The notes beneath the pieces were generated by a model. The model saw only the letters and a program-made list of their open reading frames with translations, was not told where the DNA came from and made no database searches. From contig CP070677.1 in the NCBI GenBank assembly GCA_020352495.1, forward strand, positions 315,054 through 359,781: a stretch of DNA of 44,728 nt, read 5' to 3'. Numbering within the stretch: the stretch's first letter is position 1; every line of letters begins with the position of its first letter. A program made the translations under genes and the position numbers. Below are positions 23,801 through 33,700 of the stretch, piece after piece. This DNA comes from Candidatus Latescibacterota bacterium (GTDB lineage: Bacteria > Krumholzibacteriota > Krumholzibacteriia > WVZY01).

Positions 23801-24001
23801 GTCGCGAGTCTTTGGGCGGTATCCGATAAATCAACCAGCGTACTAATGACGCGATTTTACGAAAGGATGCTCGACAAAAAGAGGCCCGCCAGCGCTGCTC
23901 TCAAGGAGGCGCGTCTCGCACTGATGGACGACCCGGCCTATGCCCACCCGTTCTACTGGTCTCCGTTTGTCGTGATCGGGAGCGACAGGTCCCCCTGGTG
24001 A
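20840..24001 (+). CDS. Exported TPR-CHAT caspase-like protease
   Basis: This 1053-residue protein follows AGGGGGGAG and starts with a hydrophobic signal segment (LSVFWKILLLCLTLV..., residues 5-27), so it should act outside the cytoplasm. Residues about 110-560 hold roughly ten tetratricopeptide repeats (GEMDSVKESYEKAL, GNYEQAIDYYEQA, GNLIKARDAYEEAL). The C-terminal 330 residues are a CHAT domain with the His-Cys dyad in LATHG (His912) and SACES (Cys959), then the conserved GVVGLSRAF-x-x-SGA and SLW-x-V motifs. CHAT proteases are cysteine proteases of the caspase-gingipain clan, and TPRs normally bind the activating partner or substrate. It heads a probable operon with 24082 and 24771, so an extracytoplasmic processing role for the giant product is possible but unproven. 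No gasdermin or CRISPR genes are near. Confidence 0.9.
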   Translation: MSQRLSVFWKILLLCLTLVRATAIAASADPVSDFIQHADSLVQAGRNDLVVPYIVDHSILIGAVFARVLDDGFTAGDEGNKAGEMENLEFAERVARLHREHNDSNVPLELVETYKGWTPAQRAIRKQAKALEAKAVEARDAGDNDKSLELYLQAMDLFQKIDDGYSVAVTWGSLGVVYWYRGEMDSVKESYEKALVARRAIENRILEGKTLVGLGGMNTVTGNYEQAIDYYEQATNLCRRTEDLTYLGTSLNYLGATYYQMGNLIKARDAYEEALPVLEESGNQSKMIEILINIAGYYADMGRSQGANDAYQRAIDIATAVGQTHDEALARTNLAESLRLEGRYREAFDHLEVTEGLFENINDPIKEADFYRIRGYTYMDIGELDRARDDLLACLERCELLEDPSHQIQALISLGHLYMDLKAYENGLSVAEKARGLAAESDRPRLVRDATVLAADVHLAMGRCDEALRLCEEALEMDRESGAETLLLDENLRIANIYATTGNMNEARSVYRESFATSRAAGIDLERMLNLNIAHTYEKENPDSAVHYYERALAIVEQRRTALGGAGTMTGFFSGKRRFLYEEVARFYASLDDTDGAGEGSARAFHTIERAKARGLMDLLEAAAVREMDPVEETLLDSLYQIAGDSPEERKEKQRLERRYTKRREERLEKSLGSLSSRDAIVGLRDVQKALPKGTVLLEYALGDTASLLWVIDRKGHELSELPNRRALSTQVALLRGAIARPGAGDAALRKTARNLYDTLVLPAEHRIEKAKRIVIVPDGVLFELPFEVLISKEPNKNAEWKDVSFLARSTETVYAPSASVYVKLIESEKRKKYPIEFLAAGDPDFSLYDDAVGNRGTELAPLPYARSEIEAISSRIKEDKKTVLLGPKASEAALKQNLRQQNPRILHLATHGIVDPADPAASCVVLCPDPDAGEDGYLHTLEILNLPLEVGLVVASACESARGRVGRGEGVVGLSRAFVASGAHGTVASLWAVSDKSTSVLMTRFYERMLDKKRPASAALKEARLALMDDPAYAHPFYWSPFVVIGSDRSPW

Positions 24002-24081
24002 CGTTCGTTTATCAAACCGATTGTCAGTCCGTACGACGCTATTGATTCTCAACCGATAGGATTTTCAAAAGGAGAAGCGCC

Positions 24082-24648
24082 ATGAAACGATTCTCTTCTG
24101 TTCTACCCGTTGTATTGGTCGCCCTCGCCTTCATGTTCGGCATGACGTCTCTGGCAATGGCTACACAGATTGTCTACCGGACTCCAAAACAGATGGGTGA
24201 GCAAGCCTCACTAGTCGTTCAGGGCAAGGTGACGAGCGTCCGTTCCTTCTGGAACGAAAGACGGACAAAGATATTCACCGAGACCTTTGTCCAAATCGAT
24301 GAGGCGTACAAAGGGACCAACCCCGGGTCGGTTCGGATCATCCAGCTCGGCGGGACCGTAGGAAAGATCAAGGTCACCGTCGCCGGTGCGCTTCAGTGGC
24401 GGCCCGGTGAAGAGGTGCTTCTCTTCTTGGAAGAGGCCACTCCGGACGCCTATCACGTCTCTGGTTTTTCGCAGGGCAAATTTAGTGTCGAACGCGATCC
24501 GGTGACCGGCGAGGCCTTTGTCCGCCGGCCTGCGCTCGAGGGAGCCGAGGTGTTGGGTGCGCCGCCGAGCGAGGAGCCGATGACGACATCGCGTGTGGTC
24601 AAGGTGCCCTTGACGCAATTCATCGACGATGCGCTCAGCCGCAGGTAA
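24082..24648 (+). CDS. Small conserved exported protein of unknown function next to a matrixin gene
   Basis: A 188-residue protein with AAAAGGAGAAG before its ATG, 80 bases after the CHAT gene. Residues 1-28 form a signal peptide (cleavage near LAMATQ). The mature part is mainly beta: VVQGKVTSVRSFW, TETFVQIDEAYKG and VAGALQWRPGEEVLLFLE are the memorable segments, with a one-domain fold resembling an OB or small barrel that I cannot name. I recall similar proteins beside matrixin-type metalloprotease genes in other bacteria, which fits the 24771 gene here; that association is from memory. A role as chaperone, inhibitor or cofactor of the neighbouring peptidase is inferred. There are no Cys in the mature protein and no catalytic signature. 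Confidence 0.7.
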   Translation: MKRFSSVLPVVLVALAFMFGMTSLAMATQIVYRTPKQMGEQASLVVQGKVTSVRSFWNERRTKIFTETFVQIDEAYKGTNPGSVRIIQLGGTVGKIKVTVAGALQWRPGEEVLLFLEEATPDAYHVSGFSQGKFSVERDPVTGEAFVRRPALEGAEVLGAPPSEEPMTTSRVVKVPLTQFIDDALSRR

Positions 24649-24663
24649 ACGAGGAGGAACGTC

Positions 24664-24774
24664 ATGTTACACCAAACGCAAGCGACGTGTGTGTCTCTGA
24701 TGGTTCTTACCTGTACGCGATGCTCTTTTGTTCCGGCACTGCCGGAGGGGGGTAACAAAAGGAGCACATCATGA
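24664..24774 (+). CDS. Possible 36-residue leader peptide coupled to the giant matrixin gene
   Basis: An ATG at 24664 sits behind an excellent GAGGAGGAA site (24651-24659) that otherwise serves no gene. The frame reads MLHQTQATCVSLMVLTC... and stops at 24772-24774, overlapping the ATG of the next gene in an ATGA. Inside it a TCCGGC/GCCGGA hairpin (24732-24746) stands just before the next ribosome site. The arrangement suggests translational coupling. The peptide resembles no known family, and it may be only a leader. Confidence 0.35.
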   Translation: MLHQTQATCVSLMVLTCTRCSFVPALPEGGNKRSTS

Positions 24775-27700
24775 AAAGAATAAGATGGATTTTTGGACTC
24801 TCGATATTGACTGCGGTGCTCCTTGCGGGGTTTCCCAGGATCGGCGCAGCGCAGCAAACAGGATCGCTCACCGAGGATTTTCTTTCGACTCTCTACAAGG
24901 ATGGGATAAATACAACCGCTTTTTGGGACACCCTGTCGGGTGAGCTCAAGCTGTTTCCTTTCGTGATGACGTTGGCGGGCAGCTATGATACACCCGGAAT
25001 GGCGAGAAAGCTGGTTGTCGCCGGCGACTACGCGTACGTGGGCGATGGCGACAACGGCCTTCAGGTCCTCGATATTACCGATCCGACCAACCCGACATTC
25101 GCTGGCGCCTATGTCACGCTGAGTGATGCCCGAGATGTTGCCCTCGCAGGCGATTACGCCTATGTCGCCTTTGGCGACAGTCTGGTTGTGATTGACATCT
25201 CAAACCCCACGAATCCAACGTTCGCCGGCCTCTATCCGTCCGCTAACCTCGATGCCGTCGCCGTTGCTGGCGACTACGCTTTCGTAGGCGGGTACTGGGA
25301 GTTCGTTGCCCTTGATATATCAGATCCCACGAACCCAACTGAGGTAGGAATCGATGGTACGGTCCCCGGAATCCCCAAGGACATCGTTGTCGCGGGAGAC
25401 TACGCTTTTGTGGCGAGCATGGGGATCATGGGCCCGGCGGGTGTGATCGTGTACGATATCACCGACCCCTCACTTATCAGTTTCGTAGAGGTCTGCGGTG
25501 ATTACGGAGACGCACAGGCCCCAACCGGCGTGGCCGTTGCCGGCGACTATGTCTACGTCGCTGACACTTCCCAAGGACTCGTGGTTTTCGATATCACCGA
25601 CCCAACGAACTGCCCCCTTGCCGGAAGCTATGACATCGGCGGGTCCCCGACGGACGTGGTCGTCGGCGGCGACCACGCGTACGTGACAGAAGGGACTCAG
25701 GGAATTCACGTGATTGATGTGAGCGATCCCACAAGCCCCACGCCAGTGCAAACCTACGACACTCCCGATTCCGCCGCTGGTGTGTTTGTTGCGGGCGAAT
25801 ACGCGTATGTGGCTGATAACTCTTCGGGTATCCAAGTGATCCAGATTGCCCAGCCGGTTTTGCCTCCGTTGCTAACAGGGAGCTATGACACGCCGACCTC
25901 TGCCCTAGAGGTCTATGTCTCGGGCGACCACGCCTTTGTGGTGGATGAGACGTCCGGACTCCAGGTGATCGATATCAGCGACCCGGCCACCCCCACGTTG
26001 GCCGGCACCTACAACACGCCGAGCGATGCCGTGGCCGTCCATGTCTCGGGCGACCACGCCTTCGTGGCGAATACCGGTTCTGGGCTCCTGGTGATCGATA
26101 TCAGCGATCCCGCCACTCCCACGGAGATCGGTGCCTACGCCCCCCCGAGCGGGGCGCCCGTCGGCGTCTATGTCTCGGGCGACCACGCCTTCGTGGCGAA
26201 TTCCGGTTCTGGGCTCCTGGTGATCGATATCACAGATCTGACAAATCCCACGCTCTTGGGCGGGTACGACACACCGGGCATAGCCTGGGACGTCTGTGTG
26301 TCGGGCGACCACGCCTTTGTGGCCGACGGGTCATCCGGGCTCCGCGTGATCGACGTCAGTGATCCCACGAATCCGTTGTCCGTTGGCACGTACAACACGC
26401 CGGACAACGCCTTGGGCGTCCACGTCTCGGGCGACCACGCCTTTGTGGCCGACGGGGTATCCGGACTCCAGGTGATCGATGTCAGCAATCCGGGCGCTCC
26501 GGCGCTGGTCGGCACTTATGACACGCCGGATTTCGCCATTCGCGTCCATGTCTCGGGAGATCACGCCTATGTGGCAGATCGGGATTTCGGGCTCCAGGTG
26601 ATCGATGTCAGCAACCCGGCCGCCCCCACGTTGGCTGGTACCTACGACACGCCGAGCCGCGCCTCGGGCGTCTATTTCTCGGGAGACCACGTCTTTGTGG
26701 CAGATGATCTCTCTGGTCTGCAAGTGATCCAGGTGTTCCAGCGCGACCTGGATCTGATGAACAACGTCGGCCAGTCCGAGGTGATACACCACACAGACGA
26801 TGACATCGTCAGCGTGAGGCTCACGACCACGCAGACGGATTCGATCGGTTGGGAGGTCAGCGCGAATCAGGGATTCAATTGGGAATCAGTCACGCCCAAC
26901 GCCGGTTGGCATGATCTGGCATACCCGGGATCTGACCTTTTGTGGCGATCCACACATGTACAGACACAAACGGGTGTCAACCCGACGTGCGACACGCTGT
27001 TCGTCGAATGGATGGATCTAAACGCGGATGGCGATAACGACGGCGTGCCTGATGTTGCCGATCTGTGTCCTGCCGAGAATGCCTCGTTTTTTGACCGTGA
27101 CGGCGATGGATGTATCGATGATCCCATCGGCACCCGCCACATCGAGTATCGACCGTCCGAGCCATTTATCTACTACGTCCACGAGGACGGGGCGCCTGGC
27201 ATTAACGATGGGAGCGAGTTTCTCGCGATAGAAACCGCAGTTGAGACGTGGGTCACCGTCGGAGGGTCGGACTTCGTGGCGAGCTATGGCGGTCCGACAA
27301 CGCAGGCGGACGCCGAGGTACTCGACGGGGTAAACCTCGTTACCTTCAGCGACCCCGATTACATCTTTGCACCGGGGGTCATCAGCGTCACGCTCAATAC
27401 GAGCTTCACGGAACCGACGGTTCATAACGCCACGCTCTATCGGCCTGGAGAGATCGTTGAAACCGACGTGCTGTTCAACCCGCTGCAGAGCTACTCAACA
27501 CCCACTCAGGGGACCGGTATCGATGTCGAGAGCGCGATGGCCCATGCGGCCGGTCACATGGCGGGGATCTCGCACAGTGCGATCATGAGCGCCACCATGG
27601 CCTTCGTTCTCCCCGAGGGTACGGCCGGCAGAACCCTCGAGCCGGATGACGAGCTTGCCGTCATCAAGGCCTACCCTACGTCCTCTACTCTGATCACGGC

Positions 27701-30700
27701 CAGCCGTCTGAGCGGCACGATCTATAACACCGACGGCGCGACGCCGCTACCCGGTGCGGCGGTGTTTGCGATCGACACCGCCACGGGGGACACGGTTTCG
27801 TGTGAGTTTACGTTCCCCGATGGGTCGTATGAGTTTTTCAATCTCCCCGATGGCAACTACTGGGTGAGCGTGTATCCGTTGAACGGCTCCTCACCCATTT
27901 CATACATGACCCCACCCAATGTCAACGTTTTGGTGGACACAACCGCCGAGACTCTGTTTCTCCCCGAGTACTGGAGTGTGACCGAGACCAATTTCGACGA
28001 CCCCGCCGTCAAGGACCCCATTGGCGTCGCCAGTATGTCGGCTATCGTCGGCATCGACATCATCGCCAACCAAGATCTCACGGGGCCAAGGGTTGTCTCC
28101 ATCACACCCGAGGACGGTGAGCTGGGCATACTGGTCGACTCGACGATCGAGATCGTGTTCTCCGAGCCGATCGACGTGAACACCATCGTTGGCAACTTGA
28201 GCGTGCTCGACACGTTCAACGCCATTTCTGTGACCGGGAATGACACGCTTCTCAACGACGACTCATTGCTTTTGTTTATCCCCTCTGCGTCGCTCAGTGC
28301 TCAGACGGTCTACAAAGTGACCGTTGACGTGGGGCTTACGGATAAGTTTGGGAGCCCTCTGGGGTCGCCCTTTGTCAGCCACTTCACCACCGAGTTTTTT
28401 GATATCGACACCGACGGTGACGGAGTGCCGGATATCGGTGATGATTGCCCCGGCGAGGATGCATCGTACTTCGATCGCGACGGCGACGGATGCATCGATG
28501 ATTGGATCGGCGCGCGACACACATTGTACTGGGATCCGGGTGAGCTGCCCTTTGAATATTACATCCACGAAGACGGCGCAACGGGCATTGACGATCTCAG
28601 CGATTTTGCCGCCGTCGAGGCCGGTGTGAACGAATGGACGACGCTTCCCGGTGTGGATTTTTCTGTGAGCTACCTGGGTACAACCTCGCTGCGCGATGCG
28701 GACGCCATGGACGGATTGAATCTCGTTACCTTCGACGATCCGGACAATGATCTGATCTTCGGTCCCCAGGTCATCGCCCTTGGGGTCACCGCATCACCAA
28801 TCGAGCCGATGGTATTTGACGGCCAACTCGTCCGCCCCGGTCAGATCTTCGATGCCGACATGATCTTCAATAGGCACAAATCCTTTTCGACACCCTCGAT
28901 GGGCTCCGGTTCCGACATCCAGAGTGTGGCGGTTCATGAGGCCGGCCACCTCTTTGGGTTCTTCCACTCGGCAAAGCTGACTTCGACCATGTTTTACATC
29001 CTCCCACCGGGACAGCAAGGGGCAAGTCTCTCGACGGAAGACTCGACAATGTTCTTCAAGGGGTATCCCGACGCCCCAGCGGTACCTGGTGCCAACGTGC
29101 TTACCGGCACGGTGCAGGACTCGGTAACGGGTGAACCTGTACCTGGGGCCATCGTTTTCGCCATCAAGGACGCAGGCGGGGGTACACTGGGCGATACGGT
29201 GGGTTGCGCTGTCACTCTGCCCAAGGAAACGCTCCCCGATCCGGGGATGCCACAGGTGGGATCGTTTACCTTCGCAGGTCTTCCCAACGGCGACTACTTT
29301 GTGGCGATCTATCCGTTGAACGGTACTTCGCCGATCAGGTTTCTCGAGGCCCGTGATGTGAGCTTCCTGCTCGACTCGACGGCCGTTGACAACTTCGTCC
29401 CCGAGTTCTGGGACTTGGCGGAATCCGCCTCGGACGATCGCACGGCGAGGGACCCGATTACGCTCTCCGGGGGAACTACTTTCAACGCCGACCTCATCCT
29501 CAATGTGGATACCACACCACCCGAAGTGGTCTCTACCGTACCGGACAACGGAGAAATGGATGTGAGGGTCGATGCGGCCGTTTTTGTCAATTTTTCCGAG
29601 CCGATCGATCTATCGTCGGTCAATGTCAACACCTTCAGTCTCACCCCCGCTCTCGGTGGCCCGGCCATCGGCGGTCTGGCCTCTTTTCCACGTATCAAAG
29701 ACGACTCGCTCATGGTGTTCAAGCCGTTCAGGTCGCTCGATTTCGCGACAGAATACGATCTGGTGCTCGAAACCGGGATTACCGACAAGTTTGGAAACGC
29801 GATGGAGAACCAGTTCACCGCCTGGTTCGAAACCGAACCCCAACCGTTGGTGGGCATCTCGAGCCTTGATCCGAGCAGGGGAATCATCGGGTCCGTTATT
29901 ACGATCAGCGGGTATGGGTTCTCGACGGTTGCCGCAGAGGACACGGTGCGCTTTAGCGGCGTACAAGCGGTGGTGAGCCATGCGACACCGACGCAGCTGG
30001 TGGTCACCGTGCCACCGGGTATCCCGACCGGCGCCCTGGTCTCGGTCAAGATCGGCAACGACCTGAGCAACGAGCTCACCTTTACCGTGCTACCCACGAC
30101 CGAGGTGGCTCGTGGAATCGAAACGGGTGTCGTTGATCTCGGCGCGACCCCGCGTTCACTCGTCGTCATGCCCGACGGGCTTCGCGCCTTTATCGCAACG
30201 GACGGCGGTGTCTCCGAAGTCGTTGTCGAGGAGGGTTTGAGCTTCCTCGGTCACACCCCGCTCACGATCAGCGGTGGTGTGGATGAACTCGATGTCAACC
30301 CCCAAGGGAGCCGGATCTACGCTGTTGGTCGACCGGACTCTCTGCTCCACGTGATCGACCCGACAACGACACCTACGGTGGTTCTATCGAGCTACCCTGT
30401 CGGTACCGAGCCGATTGGCATCCTCGTCGACAATGTGGGTGACCGGGCGTATGTGACGACGAGCGCGAGCGAGATCCAGATCTGGGATGTATCACGGCGA
30501 AGGCTCCCCACGCAAGCACACGCCGAACAGATCGGAGCCATACCCTCACCCGACCCCAACCTTCGAAAGAAGATGGCCCTCGACCCGGTGAGGAACTATC
30601 TGTTGGCGCTTTCGGGACTCGGGAAGGTTCTCGTCTTTGATCTTAGTGGTGATTCGCTCTACACCGAGGTCTCTGTGGGAGGTAATCCCCGAGACATCGT

Positions 30701-33700
30701 TGTGGACCCATTTGCTACGCGGGCCTATGTGACCGATGCGACCGGGATTGTGACGGCGGTTCGTCTGGATCTGGATCCACCGACGAACGATGGGGATATT
30801 TACACGGGTGGAGGCCCGTTTGGTGTTGCGATGACGCCTGCGGGACGGTTCGTCTATGTCGCGAACCAAGATCTCGATTTGCTCCAGGCGATCGATCTCC
30901 TCCCCGGTAGTAACGCCTACCGAACCGTGGCGGCCAAGATTCCTCACCGCAGCCGCCCTGTGGATATCGTTCTCTCCCCGGGCGGAGCGTTTGCCTATTC
31001 GATTGCGGACCTTCAGCAGCAGTTTGTTGTCACGACGATTGGGCGAGGTCCTGTGCTAAAGAGCCTCTCACGGATTGCAGGACCCGAGGGGGCGAAGGTC
31101 GTGCTCGCAGGAAGCGGTTTTGGCACCGACCCGGTGGGCATCGCAGTATCATTCAACGGCGTGACCACCACCCCGGATCAGCTGAGGGAGACATCGCTCA
31201 CCGTTACTGTGCCCGCCGGTGCGATGAGCGGACCGGTGAGGGTGGAACGCACCGCCCCAACCGGAACCGAGGTGTCCAATGCGTTGTCCTTCGAAGTGCT
31301 TGGGCCCACACCGGCCGCGGCCAGGCTCCGTTATGCGAAACAACTGCTGCCGCCCTCCAACCACGATTTTGATCCGGTTCTGGCGACATCTCCCAAGGGG
31401 GATCTCCTTGTCGTTGCGACAAAGGACAACACACCTCTCGTCAACGGCCGCGTGCACATCGTGGATACAAAACCGGGGAGTGCGGAGTTCATGCAATTCA
31501 TCAACCCGCCGACCGGCGCCGCGTTCGACACCACTGTGACCGACGTGGTGATTAGCCCCGACGGAAGGAAGGCCTACGTCGCTCTGACACAACGAGACAC
31601 GATTCCCGTGATCGACGTTGACCGCTATTCCCCGACTTTTGGTGAACGATTGGGTGTGATCACACCGGGTGTATTGACACCCCTCCAAGCCACAACTCTC
31701 GCCGTCAGTCCCGACGGACAGCTCGGAGTGGCGGCGAGTTGGGGATTGGATTACGTCCATGTCATCGATCTCGTTGAGGGATCGCCGACAGAGAATCAAG
31801 TCGTCGACTCGGTGTATGTCGGGAGCACAATCCAAGACGGCGCTTTCGATCCGACGGGAATGACGGCGTATCTTGTTGGCAATCCGACCTCGCCGGCCAT
31901 TCACATCCTCGATCTCGATTCGGCCAGCGTCGACTTTGGCGACCTGATCGCAACGGTGCCGATTCCCACGGCTCCTGTTGAACTCCCGATGTCTGTGTCG
32001 TTTAGTCCCGATGGCACCCGTTGTCTCATCCTGACCTGGGAGCTTCCCGGGCCTGGGAACCGTTCGGTTGTGACGTTCAACACGGCTAATCCGCGGGACC
32101 CGACGTTCGTGGACCAGCTGATCTCGGGCGCCGGCGCCGGCGCAGAATATGTTGAGGCGATCGATGTTTCACCGCGAGGGGACCGCGCCATATTCCACAT
32201 CCAAGGTGTTGGGTTCCGACATCTCGATTTGACAACGTCGCCGTACCCGGTGGTCGAAACGAGCTGGGGATCCCTGTTCATGGAAAATGTGGATAACGTA
32301 TACGCTCCCGACGCGTCCATGTTTTATGCAGTAAACGGGGCCCTAGATACCCTCAATGTCTTCAATTTCTACGACGCGCAAGACTTGGCCATCGAATCGG
32401 GGAACCTCCAAACCGGTGTGGTCGACCAGCCGCTTCCATTGCCGCTACGGGTATCCGTCACCGACCCCGGTGCGAACCCCGTCGGGGGAGTCCCTGTGAC
32501 ATTTCAGGTCACGGCCGGGGGCGGTGTGCTTACGGCAGCCAACGGGGCGACACAGGTCGTGGCTACAGATGCCAACGGCTATGCTGATGTGACGCTACAG
32601 CTGGGGAGCACACCTGGTGTGGGGACGAACTCGGTGTTGGCGTGGGGCGCGGGCCTATCCGGGTCGCCGGTCACCTTTTCGGCCAGTGCCATTCTCGATC
32701 CCAACACACAACCTTTGAGGGTTCAGTTTGTCGTGCCGGATGACAACACCCAAAACGTGAGCGTCTCGACGGCTGTGCAGGTAACGTTCAGCCGCAGCGT
32801 TGACGCGACCACGGCGACCAGCTCGACATTTTTCCTGCACAAGACCGGTCAACCGACGATACCGGTCCCGTCGATTATCGGCTTCACCGATGATCGGAAG
32901 AAGCTCTCGTTGAGCCCGCTCGATCCGCTCGAGCCGGGAACCACGTACTACGTCAAGGCAACGGCCGGGCTCAAAGACGACTCGGGTGGTGCCCTCGAGA
33001 ACCCCCTCTCGTCGAGCTTCGTGACCGAACCCCCGCCGGCACTGACGCTGACCTCGGTAGACCCGCCCGCGGCAACCACTGCTACACCGGTCGTGTTGGC
33101 GGGAACCGGATTTCACTCGGAACTCGGAAATAACACCGTGCTTTTCGAGGACGAGGAGGCCGAACCTTTCGACGGATCCGGCGATTATCTCACAATCGTC
33201 GTCCCGCTCGAAGCCACAACCGGCTTGGTCCGCGTCGCCGTGGGTCCGGACACCTCGAACGCCCTTCCCTTTGACGTGCTGGTCGCGACGACGTCCTCCG
33301 TGGATGAGGTGATCGACGGTGTGCAGACCACTTCGGGAACTCGCGGCATTGCGATCAACCCTACCGGTACGATGGCGTATGCGATCAGCACTAATCCGCC
33401 CGAGGTGATTCCGATCGACATCGTCAACCAGACTTCGGGCACAGGGATTCCGGTTGGCACCGATCCGGTGGCGATCGATATTCACCCCAACGGCAAGTAC
33501 GCCTATGTGGCCAACTACGGGTCGAACAGCATCACGATCATCGACATCGACCAAACCGACGCCGAACCCGACGCCGTCGAGACCACCATTCTCGTGGGTG
33601 CCAACCCCAGCGATCTCGTCGCGAGCCCCTTGGGGGATCGAGTGTACATTGCCAACATGGGTTCGAGGGACATCAGTGTGCTCGACGTAGAGGACGGAAG

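Noticed and set aside
20840..24001. CHAT protease as part of a gasdermin or CRISPR-linked (Craspase-like) defence system
   Set aside because: No gasdermin, effector-complex or cas gene is nearby, and the protein has an export signal.
25860..26745. Regular direct repeats that might be a CRISPR array
   Set aside because: Units are 126 bases, in frame and encode LVIVD blades throughout; there are no unique spacers of CRISPR length and no cas genes.
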